Of a stretch of 64,000 nucleotides of DNA, positions 35,259 through 42,473 are shown piece after piece (position 1 is the stretch's first letter; every line of letters begins with the position of its first letter). Origin of the DNA: an uncultured Oscillospiraceae bacterium (GTDB lineage Bacteria; Bacillota; Clostridia; Oscillospirales; Acutalibacteraceae); the NCBI GenBank assembly GCA_902492895.1, contig CABUNG010000005.1, positions 45,038 through 109,037 of the forward strand, given 5' to 3'. The notes beneath the pieces were generated by a model. It was not told the origin of the DNA. It saw only the letters and a program-made list of their open reading frames with translations, and searched no databases. The position numbers and the translations under genes were made by a program.

Positions 35259-35684
35259 ATGAAAAGGCCGCTGTCCCGGGGGTTTTACGTAAGTTTGGCC
35301 GTCATGATGACGGGGGCGGTTTTTCTGGGCGTTTTTATCGGCATGGCGGTTTCGAATCCGCGGATTCCCAAAACGGAAGAGATGGAATCGGCGGCGATTA
35401 GATGCCGGAATTTGTTCAGCACAACGGACGGAAGCGAAAATTTGTCGATAGACGTGCATTCTTAGGATGGGCTATCCGCGGCCGGAAAGCTGGAAAGCCT
35501 GACGCAGCAATATAACGGTGAAAAGAAGGGCTTTTGCGTGACATGGACGCTTCAGATCACCTACCAGCGCAAAAACGGGAAACCGTTAACCCGCACGTAT
35601 AAGGGCAATACGGGACGTGAGGAGTTAGAAGCGGTTATCCGCGCGATTCCCGAGGCGGATGTCCCATCCAAGGGGCGATCATAA
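35259..35684 (+). pseudogene. Small membrane protein, first tandem copy, interrupted by an in-frame TAG
   Basis: From ATG 35259 (AAGGAGG 8 bases before) the frame encodes a basic start, one membrane helix (FYVSLAVMMTGAVFLGVFIGMAV) and NPRIPKTEEMESAAIRCRN. It then stops at TAG 35463-35465. Reading on in the same frame gives DGLSAAGKLESLTQQYNGEK and a further 50 residues to TAA at 35684, which align with the complete paralogue at 35787. There the stop position reads Glu (SEEGLS), so a single GAG-to-TAG change explains it. The promoter and ribosome site are intact. It could be a pseudogene, a read-through gene or a truncated functional form. The function is unknown. Confidence 0.8.
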
Positions 35685-35786
35685 CGGAAAATCGCCTTGA
35701 AATGTGGATATCCGCTGGAATTTAAGAGTGCGGGCCGCCGGGGCGGTAAATGGGGCCTGCGGAATGCGGAATGAGAGGGGTGCGGC

Positions 35787-36242
35787 ATGAGGGGACGGCA
35801 AGCAGCACCGGGGAGCGGTTTCGGACCCGGTTTTTTTGTCAGCATTGGGGTGATGCTGACCGGGGCACTTATTCTGGCGGTTTTTATCAGCTTAGCGGTT
35901 TTGAATCCCCGGATCCCCAAAACAGAAGAGATGGAATCGGCGGCGATTACTTGCCGGAACGTGTCCGGCGTGCCGCACAGATCGGAGGGGATGTTCATCG
36001 ATGTCCAATCCGAGGAGGGGCTTTCTGCCGTTGGGAGACTGGAATATTTGGCCCAGAAAAAGCAAGGCATGGTGCCGTTTTCCATGGATGTCCGGTGGGA
36101 GATCACCATCACTTATCAACTGAAAAACGGAAAAGAGAGGACCCGCAGGTACAGAGGAAACACCAGCGACGGAGAGATGGGCAAAGTTATCCGGGCGATA
36201 CCGGAGGCCGAAGAGGCGATCAACGCCGCATCCGGCGTATAA
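35787..36242 (+). CDS. Small single-helix membrane protein, second tandem copy
   Basis: A 151-residue protein of unknown family. A short basic N terminus is followed by a membrane helix (about residues 13-38, FFVSIGVMLTGALILAVFI). An exported part carries NPRIPKTEEMESAAITCRN, a beta-rich centre (MDVRWEITITYQLKNGKE) and RRYRGNTSDGEMGKVIRAIPEAEEAI. The DNA around codons 40-55 is nearly identical to the first copy, which points to a recent duplication. ATG 35787 follows AGGGG. Its stop codon forms part of the left inverted repeat of the mobile element that begins here, so the element inserted at, or captured, the end of this gene. Confidence 0.7.
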   Translation: MRGRQAAPGSGFGPGFFVSIGVMLTGALILAVFISLAVLNPRIPKTEEMESAAITCRNVSGVPHRSEGMFIDVQSEEGLSAVGRLEYLAQKKQGMVPFSMDVRWEITITYQLKNGKERTRRYRGNTSDGEMGKVIRAIPEAEEAINAASGV

Positions 36243-36280
36243 AAAGGGCTCCCGCCGAATGATGAGGTGCCGTAACGAAG
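36238..36280 (+). repeat. Left terminal inverted repeat
   Basis: Eighteen bases identical to the right end (TATAAAAAGGGCTCCCGC), then a variable 8-base block, GAGGTGC, two mismatches and TAACGAAG. The first bases overlap the stop codon of the membrane-protein gene. Confidence 0.75.
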
Positions 36281-36358
36281 GTTTTCAAAACAAGTGGTAA
36301 AGACAATCGGTACGGTATATTGCAGAAAATCTAAAAATCATATTTGGAGGTAACTGCA

Positions 36359-36730
36359 ATGAAATCATTATTTGAAGAAATGGGCGGCACTTATACGCAG
36401 GTTGGAGATTATTTTCTCCCCGACTTAAAACTGTCCAAAGAAGAAAACAAGCCTATCGGCATATGGGGACAGCGGCACAAACGCTATTTGAAAGAACATA
36501 AAAGAGCAACATACACTACTTTGTTCACAAGCGGTAAGCTGAACAGTTATCTTGCCGATATTGACAAACAGGCGGAGGAAATGTTCTCTCGGTTGGTAAA
36601 ACAGATGGCAGATCGTGAGGGCGCAACAGGGCAACTCAAATCCGCTGACCCAATGGCGTGGGTAGGTGCTATGAATAACATTCAGAACAGGGCAACAGAA
36701 ATTGTGAACAGCGAACTGATTTACAATTAA
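36359..36730 (+). CDS. tnpV: TnpV-family transposon protein
   Basis: A 123-residue protein matching TnpV of Tn4451-type elements: MKSLFEEMGGTYTQVGDYFLPDL, PIGIWGQRHKRYLKEHKRA, TSGKLNSYLADIDKQAEEMF and the ending NRATEIVNSELIYN are all typical. ATG 36359 follows GGAGG; the frame opens five codons earlier. The role of TnpV in transposition is not well defined. It is the first gene inside the left inverted repeat and is followed by a terminator. Intact TnpV next to a truncated recombinase suggests it may now depend on helper functions elsewhere. Confidence 0.88.
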   Translation: MKSLFEEMGGTYTQVGDYFLPDLKLSKEENKPIGIWGQRHKRYLKEHKRATYTTLFTSGKLNSYLADIDKQAEEMFSRLVKQMADREGATGQLKSADPMAWVGAMNNIQNRATEIVNSELIYN

Positions 36731-36753
36731 TGTAATACTCACAAATGAAAAAG

Positions 36754-36789
36754 CAGAGCAGATAAGGATTCCCTTGCCTGCTCTGTTTT
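36754..36789 (+). terminator. Terminator after tnpV
   Basis: CAGAGCAG and CTGCTCTG pair around a 16-base loop that itself can form AAGG/CCTT, followed by TTTTG. Confidence 0.65.
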
Positions 36790-36831
36790 GCGTTTATAAT
36801 AGGCTTTTAATCAGTCTTTATGTGCTTAAAA

Positions 36832-37710
36832 TCATTTCTTGTTCATTCTATACTCTCTCGGCGACAATCCTGTTTTCTCTCTAAAACATTTTCCAAAATG
36901 GCTGATTTGCCGAAATCCTACACTATCGGCAATATTACCGATTGGCTCATCGGAGTTTTTCAGCAGATCGGCAGCTTTTGAAAGTCTGTATTCGGTCAGG
37001 TATTTATAAGGCGTAGTCTGCATACTTGCCTTAAAACAACGCAGACATTCCGATTTGCTGACATTGGCGCTCCCCGCAAGGCTGTCAAGAGAGACATCTT
37101 CTCCGTAGTGCTCGCTTATGTACTGCAAAAACTTCTGCATACGAAGCCCCATAGCAGTATCCATATTTTTTGCCGGTATTTGAACATTTCGGCACACTTC
37201 AAGCCAAAGCTGTGAAAGCAGAGAAAGCACTTCATAAGCATAAAATTCAGTTTTTTGGTTTTCGAGTTCGGCAAGTTCAGAAAGAATAGTCAATATTGGC
37301 TTGCACCATTCATTTTCTTTCGGAAAGTGGCAAATCGGCAATTCCTCTTTTCCTACGATATGATCGACAAAAGCCTTTGCGGGACTGCCAAAATAAAAAC
37401 CTAAAAAATAGTCGGGAAAAATAAAACTGTTATAATGGCAAAAATTCGTTTTACTGACAAGGTGAATAATATTCTTGTTGATGAAAATACCGCAGCCTTT
37501 GCTTAGTTTTACTAAAGTATCTAATGTCTTTACTTCTATTTCGCCGTCCAATACATAGATAAACTGTAAATCCTCGTGCCAATGCATAACTTGAAATCCG
37601 GGGTTTCTCGGATAACTTTGGTCGTTAATCACATCAAGCACAAGATACGGAAAATTTGATTTCGCATTCAGATTGACAGAATTGATATAGTTGCTTTGAG
37701 CGTTTCCCAT
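36832..37710 (-). CDS. AraC-family regulator of the alkylation-repair cassette
   Basis: A 292-residue regulator. ATG 37710 follows GAGGAA. Residues 1-180 are a cupin-type sensor (FQVMHWHEDLQFIYVLDGEIEVKTL, then KGCGIFINKNIIHLV). The C-terminal 100 residues are a double helix-turn-helix: QYISEHYGEDVSLDSLAGSANVSKSE, then LTEYRLSKAADLL and IADSVGFRQISHFGKCFREKTGLSPREYR. It is divergent from alkA across a 125-base gap with two GCGATATT direct repeats, so it probably controls the repair genes. It has no methyl-accepting Ada domain itself. The Ada zinc domain is encoded separately in the operon, an unusual split of sensor and activator. Confidence 0.9.
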   Translation of the reverse strand: MGNAQSNYINSVNLNAKSNFPYLVLDVINDQSYPRNPGFQVMHWHEDLQFIYVLDGEIEVKTLDTLVKLSKGCGIFINKNIIHLVSKTNFCHYNSFIFPDYFLGFYFGSPAKAFVDHIVGKEELPICHFPKENEWCKPILTILSELAELENQKTEFYAYEVLSLLSQLWLEVCRNVQIPAKNMDTAMGLRMQKFLQYISEHYGEDVSLDSLAGSANVSKSECLRCFKASMQTTPYKYLTEYRLSKAADLLKNSDEPIGNIADSVGFRQISHFGKCFREKTGLSPREYRMNKK

Positions 37711-37835
37711 TTTAATTCCTCGCATTTAGCGATATTATGATAGTATCTGGCGATATTTTAATATTATATAAACAAAAATGTGATATAATCATATCACAAA
37801 ATGGATTGCAAGTCAAGACGGGAGGTGAGGCGGAA
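37711..37835. promoter_or_regulatory. Divergent control region of the AraC gene and alkA
   Basis: Two direct repeats, GCGATATT at 37729-37736 and 37750-37757, are 21 bases apart (two helical turns), the usual geometry for AraC-type binding. A perfect palindrome, TGTGATAT-AATC-ATATCACA at 37779-37798, contains a TATAAT that is probably the -10 of alkA. Confidence 0.6.
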
Positions 37836-38525
37836 ATGTATTTTCAATATAATGAAGAACAAACAGATTACTTAAAGAAAAAGGATAAGCGGCTTGGGGA
37901 GGTCATTGATAAAATCGGAAAGATTGAGCGTGAGGTTGATACAGACCTGTTTTCTTCTGTTGTTCATCATATCGTCGGGCAGCAGATTTCCACAAAGGCA
38001 CAGGCAACGATATGGAAAAGAATGCAAGATACTCTTGATATCATAAATGCTGATACAATACTTGCCGTAGGAACAGACAAATTACAGTCTTTCGGTATGA
38101 CCTTCAAAAAAGCTGAATATATTACCGATTTTGCGGTGAAAGTGCAAAACGGTGTTTTTAATCTAGAGGAAATCTGGAAAAAATCAGACGACGATGCGAT
38201 AGCGGAACTGTCTACATTACAAGGGATCGGCGTTTGGACTGCCGAAATGATTTTACTTTTTTGTATGCAGCGTCCCAATGTGTTCAGCTACGGAGATTTA
38301 GCTATTCTGCGTGGTATGCGTATGGTGTATCACCATCGAAAAATTGACCGTAAACTGTTTGAAAAATACCGCAGGCGGTTAAGTCCTCATTGCAGTGTGG
38401 CAAGCCTATACTTTTGGGCGGTAGCAGGCGGCGCTATACCCGAAATGAAAGATTACGCCCCGAAAAGGAGTAATAAGAAAAATGAATGCACAAGAAAAAT
38501 TGCAGGCAATTCAAAACAGGGATAA
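37836..38525 (+). CDS. alkA: DNA-3-methyladenine glycosylase, AlkA type (HhH-GPD)
   Basis: A 229-residue base-excision glycosylase that removes alkylated purines. ATG 37836 after GGGAGGTGAG is chosen over the frame opening at 37737. The helix-hairpin-helix is LSTLQGIGVWTAEMILLF (about residues 126-143), and the catalytic Asp follows in FSYGDLAILRG (about residue 155). VHHIVGQQISTKAQATIW is the typical early helix. It lacks the N-terminal AlkA beta domain and is therefore the short form. Its end overlaps the next gene by 44 bases, so the two are translationally linked. It is the first gene of the cassette's repair operon. Confidence 0.92.
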   Translation: MYFQYNEEQTDYLKKKDKRLGEVIDKIGKIEREVDTDLFSSVVHHIVGQQISTKAQATIWKRMQDTLDIINADTILAVGTDKLQSFGMTFKKAEYITDFAVKVQNGVFNLEEIWKKSDDDAIAELSTLQGIGVWTAEMILLFCMQRPNVFSYGDLAILRGMRMVYHHRKIDRKLFEKYRRRLSPHCSVASLYFWAVAGGAIPEMKDYAPKRSNKKNECTRKIAGNSKQG

Positions 38526-39069
38526 CTCCTATGACGGCAAGTTTATTTATGGCGTTAAAACAACAAAGATCATATGCCGGCCGGGTTGTCCTGCAAGAAT
38601 GCCGCTTGAAAAAAATATTGTGCTTTTTGACACAATGGAAGAAGCAATACAAAAGGGTTATCGTCCTTGCAAAAGGTGTAAACCCGAACAACTTTATCAA
38701 TCACAGGAGGAAAGTCGAATGAACATTATTGTACTATTTGAAGTAACCGTAAAAGACGGAAAAATGGAAGATTATTTGAAAATGGCTGGTACACTGAAAG
38801 ACAGCCTTGCAAATGCAGAGGGATTTATCCGTTCAGAGCGTTTTTCCTCGTTAGCTACCGATGGAAAGCTGCTGAGTATGTCAGTATGGGAGAATGAAGA
38901 TTGTGTTTCAAAATGGCGTAATCTTGCCGCACACCGTATGGCGCAAAGTCACGGCAGAATGAATGATTTTGCAGATTACAAAATCACAGTTGTAACACCT
39001 GTCCGCACCTATACAATGACAGACAGAACAGAAGCGCCGATAGATTCCAACGAATATTTAGAGGTGTAG
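38482..39069 (+). CDS. Ada-type zinc domain fused to an antibiotic-biosynthesis-monooxygenase (ABM) domain
   Basis: A 195-residue fusion. Residues 1-77 are the Ada N-terminal domain: NRDNSYDGKFIYGVKTTKIICRP, with cysteines in CRPGC and CKRC that bind zinc. In Ada one of these accepts a methyl group from DNA phosphotriesters. Residues 80-195 are a ferredoxin-like ABM domain (MNIIVLFEVTVKDGKMEDYL, then EGFIRSERFSSLATDGKLLSMSVWENED). An internal ATG at 38719 lies 8 bases after AGGAGG, so the ABM part may also be made alone. The gene overlaps alkA and is 4 bases from ogt. The ABM domain's role in alkylation defence is unknown; detoxifying or sensing an alkylating quinone-like compound is speculation. 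Confidence 0.85.
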   Translation: MNAQEKLQAIQNRDNSYDGKFIYGVKTTKIICRPGCPARMPLEKNIVLFDTMEEAIQKGYRPCKRCKPEQLYQSQEESRMNIIVLFEVTVKDGKMEDYLKMAGTLKDSLANAEGFIRSERFSSLATDGKLLSMSVWENEDCVSKWRNLAAHRMAQSHGRMNDFADYKITVVTPVRTYTMTDRTEAPIDSNEYLEV

Positions 39070-39073
39070 ACTT

Positions 39074-39607
39074 ATGGATTATACATATCATTATCAGTCG
39101 CCTTTGGGCGGCATTACACTGTCAAGCAACGGAGCAGAACTTACAGGACTTTGGTTTGACGGGCAAAAATATTTCGGAGATACGCTCCCGAAAGAATATA
39201 AAGAAAAGGCTTTGCCGATATTTGAGCAAACTGTCCGCTGGCTTGATATTTATTTCAGCGGAAAAGCGCCTGATTTCACACCGCCGCTATGTATGCTGAC
39301 AACGCCGTTCCGCAAAGCGGTATGGGAAATTATGCTGACAATTCCATTCGGCGAAACAATGACCTACGGTGAAATTGCGGACAAGATTGCAAAACAAAAA
39401 GGAATTTCTAAAATGTCCGCACAAGCTGTCGGTGGTGCAGTGGGACATAATTCTATTTCGTTGATTATCCCTTGTCACCGTGTTGTCGGCACAAACGGCA
39501 GCTTGACCGGATATGCAGGCGGTATAGACAAAAAGGTGCAGCTTCTCACTTTGGAAAAAGCAGATATGTCCTCGTTTTTCGTGCCGAAGAAAGGAACAGC
39601 CTTATGA
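39074..39607 (+). CDS. ogt: Methylated-DNA-protein-cysteine methyltransferase
   Basis: A 177-residue suicide repair protein that transfers methyl from O6-methylguanine or O4-methylthymine to its own Cys. The active site is IIPCHRVVGTNG (Cys at about residue 135), preceded by the DNA-recognition helix TYGEIADKIAKQKG and QAVGGAVGHNSISLI. The N-terminal domain starts with YTYHYQSPLGGITLSSNG. It is the last gene of the repair operon, 4 bases after the Ada/ABM gene, with GAGGTG before ATG 39074. The reading frame that follows its stop belongs to the recombinase fragment. Confidence 0.94.
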   Translation: MDYTYHYQSPLGGITLSSNGAELTGLWFDGQKYFGDTLPKEYKEKALPIFEQTVRWLDIYFSGKAPDFTPPLCMLTTPFRKAVWEIMLTIPFGETMTYGEIADKIAKQKGISKMSAQAVGGAVGHNSISLIIPCHRVVGTNGSLTGYAGGIDKKVQLLTLEKADMSSFFVPKKGTAL

Positions 39608-39847
39608 TTTCAGCAATTTCTGAAGAATGTACGCAAGTACACTGATCCCGAAGAACTAACCGCTGAAATCCTGAATGATTTGGTTGACAAAATCATAGTC
39701 CACGCTCCCGATAAGAGCAGCGGACACAGAAAACAGAAGATTGAAATTTACTACAAGGCTACGGGTATTATCAATATTGCCGACGAGGACTGCGTTGCCC
39801 TTGACGGCAGACTCGGAATGCAAAACCGTAAGAAGAAAACAGCCTGA
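39608..39847 (+). pseudogene. C-terminal fragment of a large serine recombinase (TnpX/DUF4368 type)
   Basis: Directly after the ogt stop and in the same frame, 79 codons read FLKNVRKYTDPEELTAEILN, then DKIIVHAPDKSSGHRKQKIE and IYYKATGII, ending in a basic tail and TGA at 39845. This is the DUF4368 end of large serine recombinases. The catalytic resolvase domain with its Ser, the recombinase domain and the zinc ribbon are missing, so it cannot act. It sits just inside the right inverted repeat, where the recombinase gene of Tn4451-like elements normally ends. The repair genes therefore seem to have replaced the front of the recombinase gene. Confidence 0.85.
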
Positions 39848-39900
39848 CAACGCAAAGCAGCGGCACAGCCTTTCGACTGTACCGCCACCCTACATAAATA

Positions 39901-39942
39901 CTTCGTTATCGCACCTCGGCTAAAGCGGGAGCCCTTTTTATA
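39901..39942 (-). repeat. Right terminal inverted repeat
   Basis: Read on the minus strand it gives TATAAAAAGGGCTCCCGC, then a 7-base variable block, GAGGTGC, two mismatches and TAACGAAG, mirroring the left end. Its outer edge lies 6 bases from the end of the phosphoglucomutase gene. Confidence 0.75.
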
Positions 39943-39948
39943 GAACAT

Positions 39949-41670
39949 TTAGCCCTTGAGCAGGGCGGCAGCCGCATCCTTGAGGCGTTCGGCCATGGCC
40001 TCGGCCGCGTCCGGATCGGCCCCGGTGGCGGTGACATAAGCCTTGACCTTCGGCTCGGTTCCGGAAGGGCGGATCACGAGGCCGGCGCCGCCTTCCAGCC
40101 CGAAGGAGAGGACGTTGGACTTCGGCAGATCGATGACCGCTTTGGTTCCGGCGGCCAGATCGTGGGAGACGGATTCTTCATAGTCCGCGAATTTGATCAC
40201 CTTCAGTCCGGCGATCTCGGCCGGGCGGTCGGTCCGCAGCGAGGTCATCAGACGGGCCATCGCCGCCATGCCCTCGGAGCCCTCGAACTGGGCGCTGACC
40301 TGGAAGTGGCGGAAGCAGCCATGCTCCTTGTACAGAGCGGCGAGGACGTCCAGGAGAGACTGGCCCTTTTCTTTATAATAGGCGGCCATTTCGCAGATGA
40401 GCATGGAGGAAACCACCGCGTCCTTGTCCCGGACATAGGTGCCGGAGAGATACCCGTAGCTTTCCTCGAATCCAAAGACATAGCGGTCCTCTTCCCCGGC
40501 CTTTTCCAACAGGCCGATCTGCTCGCCGATGTATTTGAAGCCGGTGAGCACTTCAACCAACCGGCAGCCGTATTTCTCCGCGATCCGGGCGGCCAGGTCG
40601 GAGGTGACGATGGTTTTGACCACAACCGGATCTTTCGGCAGGGTGCCGGCCTCAGATCGGCGGGCGAGGATATAATCGAGCAGCAAGCAGCCGACCTCAT
40701 TGCCCGTCATCAGGGTGTAGTCGTCCCCGTCCCGCACGGCGATGCCCACCCGGTCACAGTCGGGATCGGTGGCGAGCAGCAGGTCGGGGCGGACGGTCTT
40801 GGCCAGCTCCAGCGCGCATTCGAAAGCCTGGCGGATTTCCGGGTTCGGGAAGGGCGCGGTCGGGAAATGTCCGTCGGGCAGTTCCTGTTCGGGCACAACG
40901 GCGACCAGCGGCACACCGATGCGGCGCAGCACCTCCCGGACAGGCTTGTTGCCTGTACCGTTGAGAGGGGTATAGACCACGCTCAGCTTGGTCCGCTCGC
41001 AGACGCCCGGTGTGACCTGACGCGAAAGGACGCACGTCATATAGGAAGCGAGCAGGTCCCCGCCGATGATGCGGATGGTCCCGTCCGCAACGGCGTCGTC
41101 GTAATCCGCGACTTTCACGTCCCGGAACGCATCCACCTTGCGGATGTATCCGGTGACCTCGTTCGCGTCGTGGTCGGTCATCTGGCAGCCATCCGGGCCG
41201 TAGCATTTATAGCCGTTGTATTTGGCGGGGTTGTGGCTGGCTGTAACCATGATGCCGGCCTGACACCGGTTTTCACGTACGGCATAAGAGAGCACCGGCG
41301 TGGGTTCCAGCTCGGGAAAGAGATGGACCGTGATGCCGTTTCCCGCGAGAACCCGGGCCGCCTCTTTGGCAAAGCGGTCGGATTTGATCCGGGAATCGAA
41401 GGAGATCGACACTGCGGAGGAAGGGTAACGGGCGTTCAGATAATCCGCGAGGCCCTGTGTCGCTTTGCGGACGGTGTAGATGTTCATCCGGTTGTCGCCG
41501 GCCCCGATGACGCCCCGCAGACCGCCCGTGCCGAATTCCAATTCCCGGTAGAAGCGGTCCTCGATCTGGGCATCCTCCTCGCGGATGTCCTGGAGTTCCT
41601 GAATCAGATCGGGATCTTCGGCCGCGTTTTGCAGCCAAAGCTCATATTTTTGACGAATGGCAGCGTTCAT
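39949..41670 (-). CDS. pgcA: Phosphoglucomutase/phosphomannomutase
   Basis: A 573-residue alpha-D-phosphohexomutase interconverting glucose 1- and 6-phosphate (and perhaps mannose phosphates). The phosphoserine loop is TASHNPAKYNGYK at about residue 140, the metal loop is ATDPDCDRVGIAVRDG at about 300, the sugar loop is GFEESYGYLSG at about 400, and the phosphate-binding loop is IRPSGTEPKVKAY near the end. The length fits the PgcA type of Firmicutes. ATG 41670 follows AAAGGA. The mobile element has inserted 6 bases beyond its stop without damaging it. Confidence 0.93.
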   Translation of the reverse strand: MNAAIRQKYELWLQNAAEDPDLIQELQDIREEDAQIEDRFYRELEFGTGGLRGVIGAGDNRMNIYTVRKATQGLADYLNARYPSSAVSISFDSRIKSDRFAKEAARVLAGNGITVHLFPELEPTPVLSYAVRENRCQAGIMVTASHNPAKYNGYKCYGPDGCQMTDHDANEVTGYIRKVDAFRDVKVADYDDAVADGTIRIIGGDLLASYMTCVLSRQVTPGVCERTKLSVVYTPLNGTGNKPVREVLRRIGVPLVAVVPEQELPDGHFPTAPFPNPEIRQAFECALELAKTVRPDLLLATDPDCDRVGIAVRDGDDYTLMTGNEVGCLLLDYILARRSEAGTLPKDPVVVKTIVTSDLAARIAEKYGCRLVEVLTGFKYIGEQIGLLEKAGEEDRYVFGFEESYGYLSGTYVRDKDAVVSSMLICEMAAYYKEKGQSLLDVLAALYKEHGCFRHFQVSAQFEGSEGMAAMARLMTSLRTDRPAEIAGLKVIKFADYEESVSHDLAAGTKAVIDLPKSNVLSFGLEGGAGLVIRPSGTEPKVKAYVTATGADPDAAEAMAERLKDAAAALLKG

Positions 41671-42074
41671 CTTTCATCGTTCCTTTCACAGGCCGCCGTC
41701 CCGGCAGCGGTATAGAAGTCTGATCTTTATCATACACAGTTTTGGCAAAAAATGCAAGCTGCACACATCTGACGGGAACAAAACCGTGCGACCGATTTCG
41801 ACAGGACGACCCGTACGGAACGGCCATTGCAACCGTCCGGTTTTAGGGTTCGTTGTCCGTACCCATCGATTCCAACGTCTGCGCTCATGCTGAAAATCCA
41901 GACCGGACAGAATGCGGCTATTCCTGCGTTCTGTCCGGGCCATCTCCATAGAGCTGCGGCCGTTCCTGTAAAGTTTGACGCATGGTATATAAAAATGCTC
42001 ACCCGCCAGCCCGGGGAGGGACTTTTGAGCACTCGCTATAAAAGTTCATAAGTGGAGGGTGACTGTGTGCCGAA
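41671..42074. other. 404-base gap upstream of phosphoglucomutase
   Basis: No gene is seen. It contains one clean hairpin, CCGGACAGAA/TTCTGTCCGG at 41903-41938 with a 16-base loop. A possible promoter for the decayed XRE frame lies around 42030. The remaining sequence gives no recognisable signal. Confidence 0.5.
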
Positions 42075-42368
42075 TTGAATACAGGTTGGGGACGGGTGCG
42101 TTTCACTCTCGCGGAATATATGAAAGCGCACAAAATCAGCCGGTTGACCAAACGGGCCGATCTGCAGTGCACGCAGAGATCCCTGTGTTACAGCGACGCG
42201 GTACAGCGCCCCGATAGCGGCGAGCTTTGCGGAACCTGCTATGCATTGGACTGCGGTATAGCGGATATTCTAGCTTACGCCCCACAAAAGACGGAACCGT
42301 CTGGCACACACCTTCCGATTAAGGGGGTTTTGTCCTTGGTCCGCATCGCGCTTCGCGTTCAGCTATAA
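42075..42368 (+). pseudogene. Decayed XRE-family regulator
   Basis: The frame contains RFTLAEYMKAHKISR, LTKRADLQ and CYALDCGIADILAYAPQKTEP, which follow the short YozG-like XRE pattern seen in the gene at 13622. The turn between helices 1 and 2 lacks two or three residues, the recognition-helix region (CTQRSLCYSDAVQRPDSGEL) is unlike working members, and the frame starts only at TTG 42075 or GTG 42096. The good ribosome site (GGAGGG) points to a GTG at 42066 in another frame, so a small frameshift near the start is likely. The C-terminal 25 residues are probably read-through. A functional gene with an odd start remains possible. Confidence 0.5.
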
Positions 42369-42376
42369 TGGCATGT

Positions 42377-42413
42377 AAAAGCGGGGGAAAATCGAAAGAT
42401 TTTCCCCGCTTTT
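42377..42413. terminator. Hairpin terminator between the XRE remnant and nrdJ
   Basis: AAAAGCGGGGGAAAATC and GATTTTCCCCGCTTTT pair around GAAA with one bulged G, with T-runs in both directions. It ends the nrdJ transcript 60 bases after its stop. Confidence 0.8.
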
Positions 42414-42473
42414 GATATCGGTACACTCTACAGCCGGGAGGCCGGAAGTCTTAAACCCGCCCCCTGGCCGCCG

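Larger units (their letters stand above)
36238..39942. mobile_element. 3.7-kb mobile element with terminal inverted repeats carrying alkylation-repair genes
   Basis: The two ends are inverted copies of each other: 36238-36280 on the plus strand and 39942-39901 on the minus strand. Both start TATAAAAAGGGCTCCCGC, then differ for 7-8 bases, and share GAGGTGC and TAACGAAG. Between them the DNA is visibly more AT-rich than either flank. It encodes tnpV, an AraC regulator, alkA, an Ada-N/ABM fusion, ogt and the last 79 residues of a large serine recombinase. TnpV and TnpX-type recombinases belong to Tn4451-like mobilisable transposons, so this looks like a derivative that kept its ends and cargo but lost most of its recombinase. 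Confidence 0.75.

Noticed and set aside
35463..35465. TAG as a recoded codon (pyrrolysine or amber-reading genetic code)
   Set aside because: Nothing else in the window suggests TAG is read as sense, and no pyrrolysine genes are seen. A simple mutation is the better explanation, though read-through is not excluded.
39953..39999. Damage to phosphoglucomutase by the neighbouring mobile element
   Set aside because: The gene keeps its full length and C-terminal phosphate-binding loop; the element ends six bases beyond the stop.
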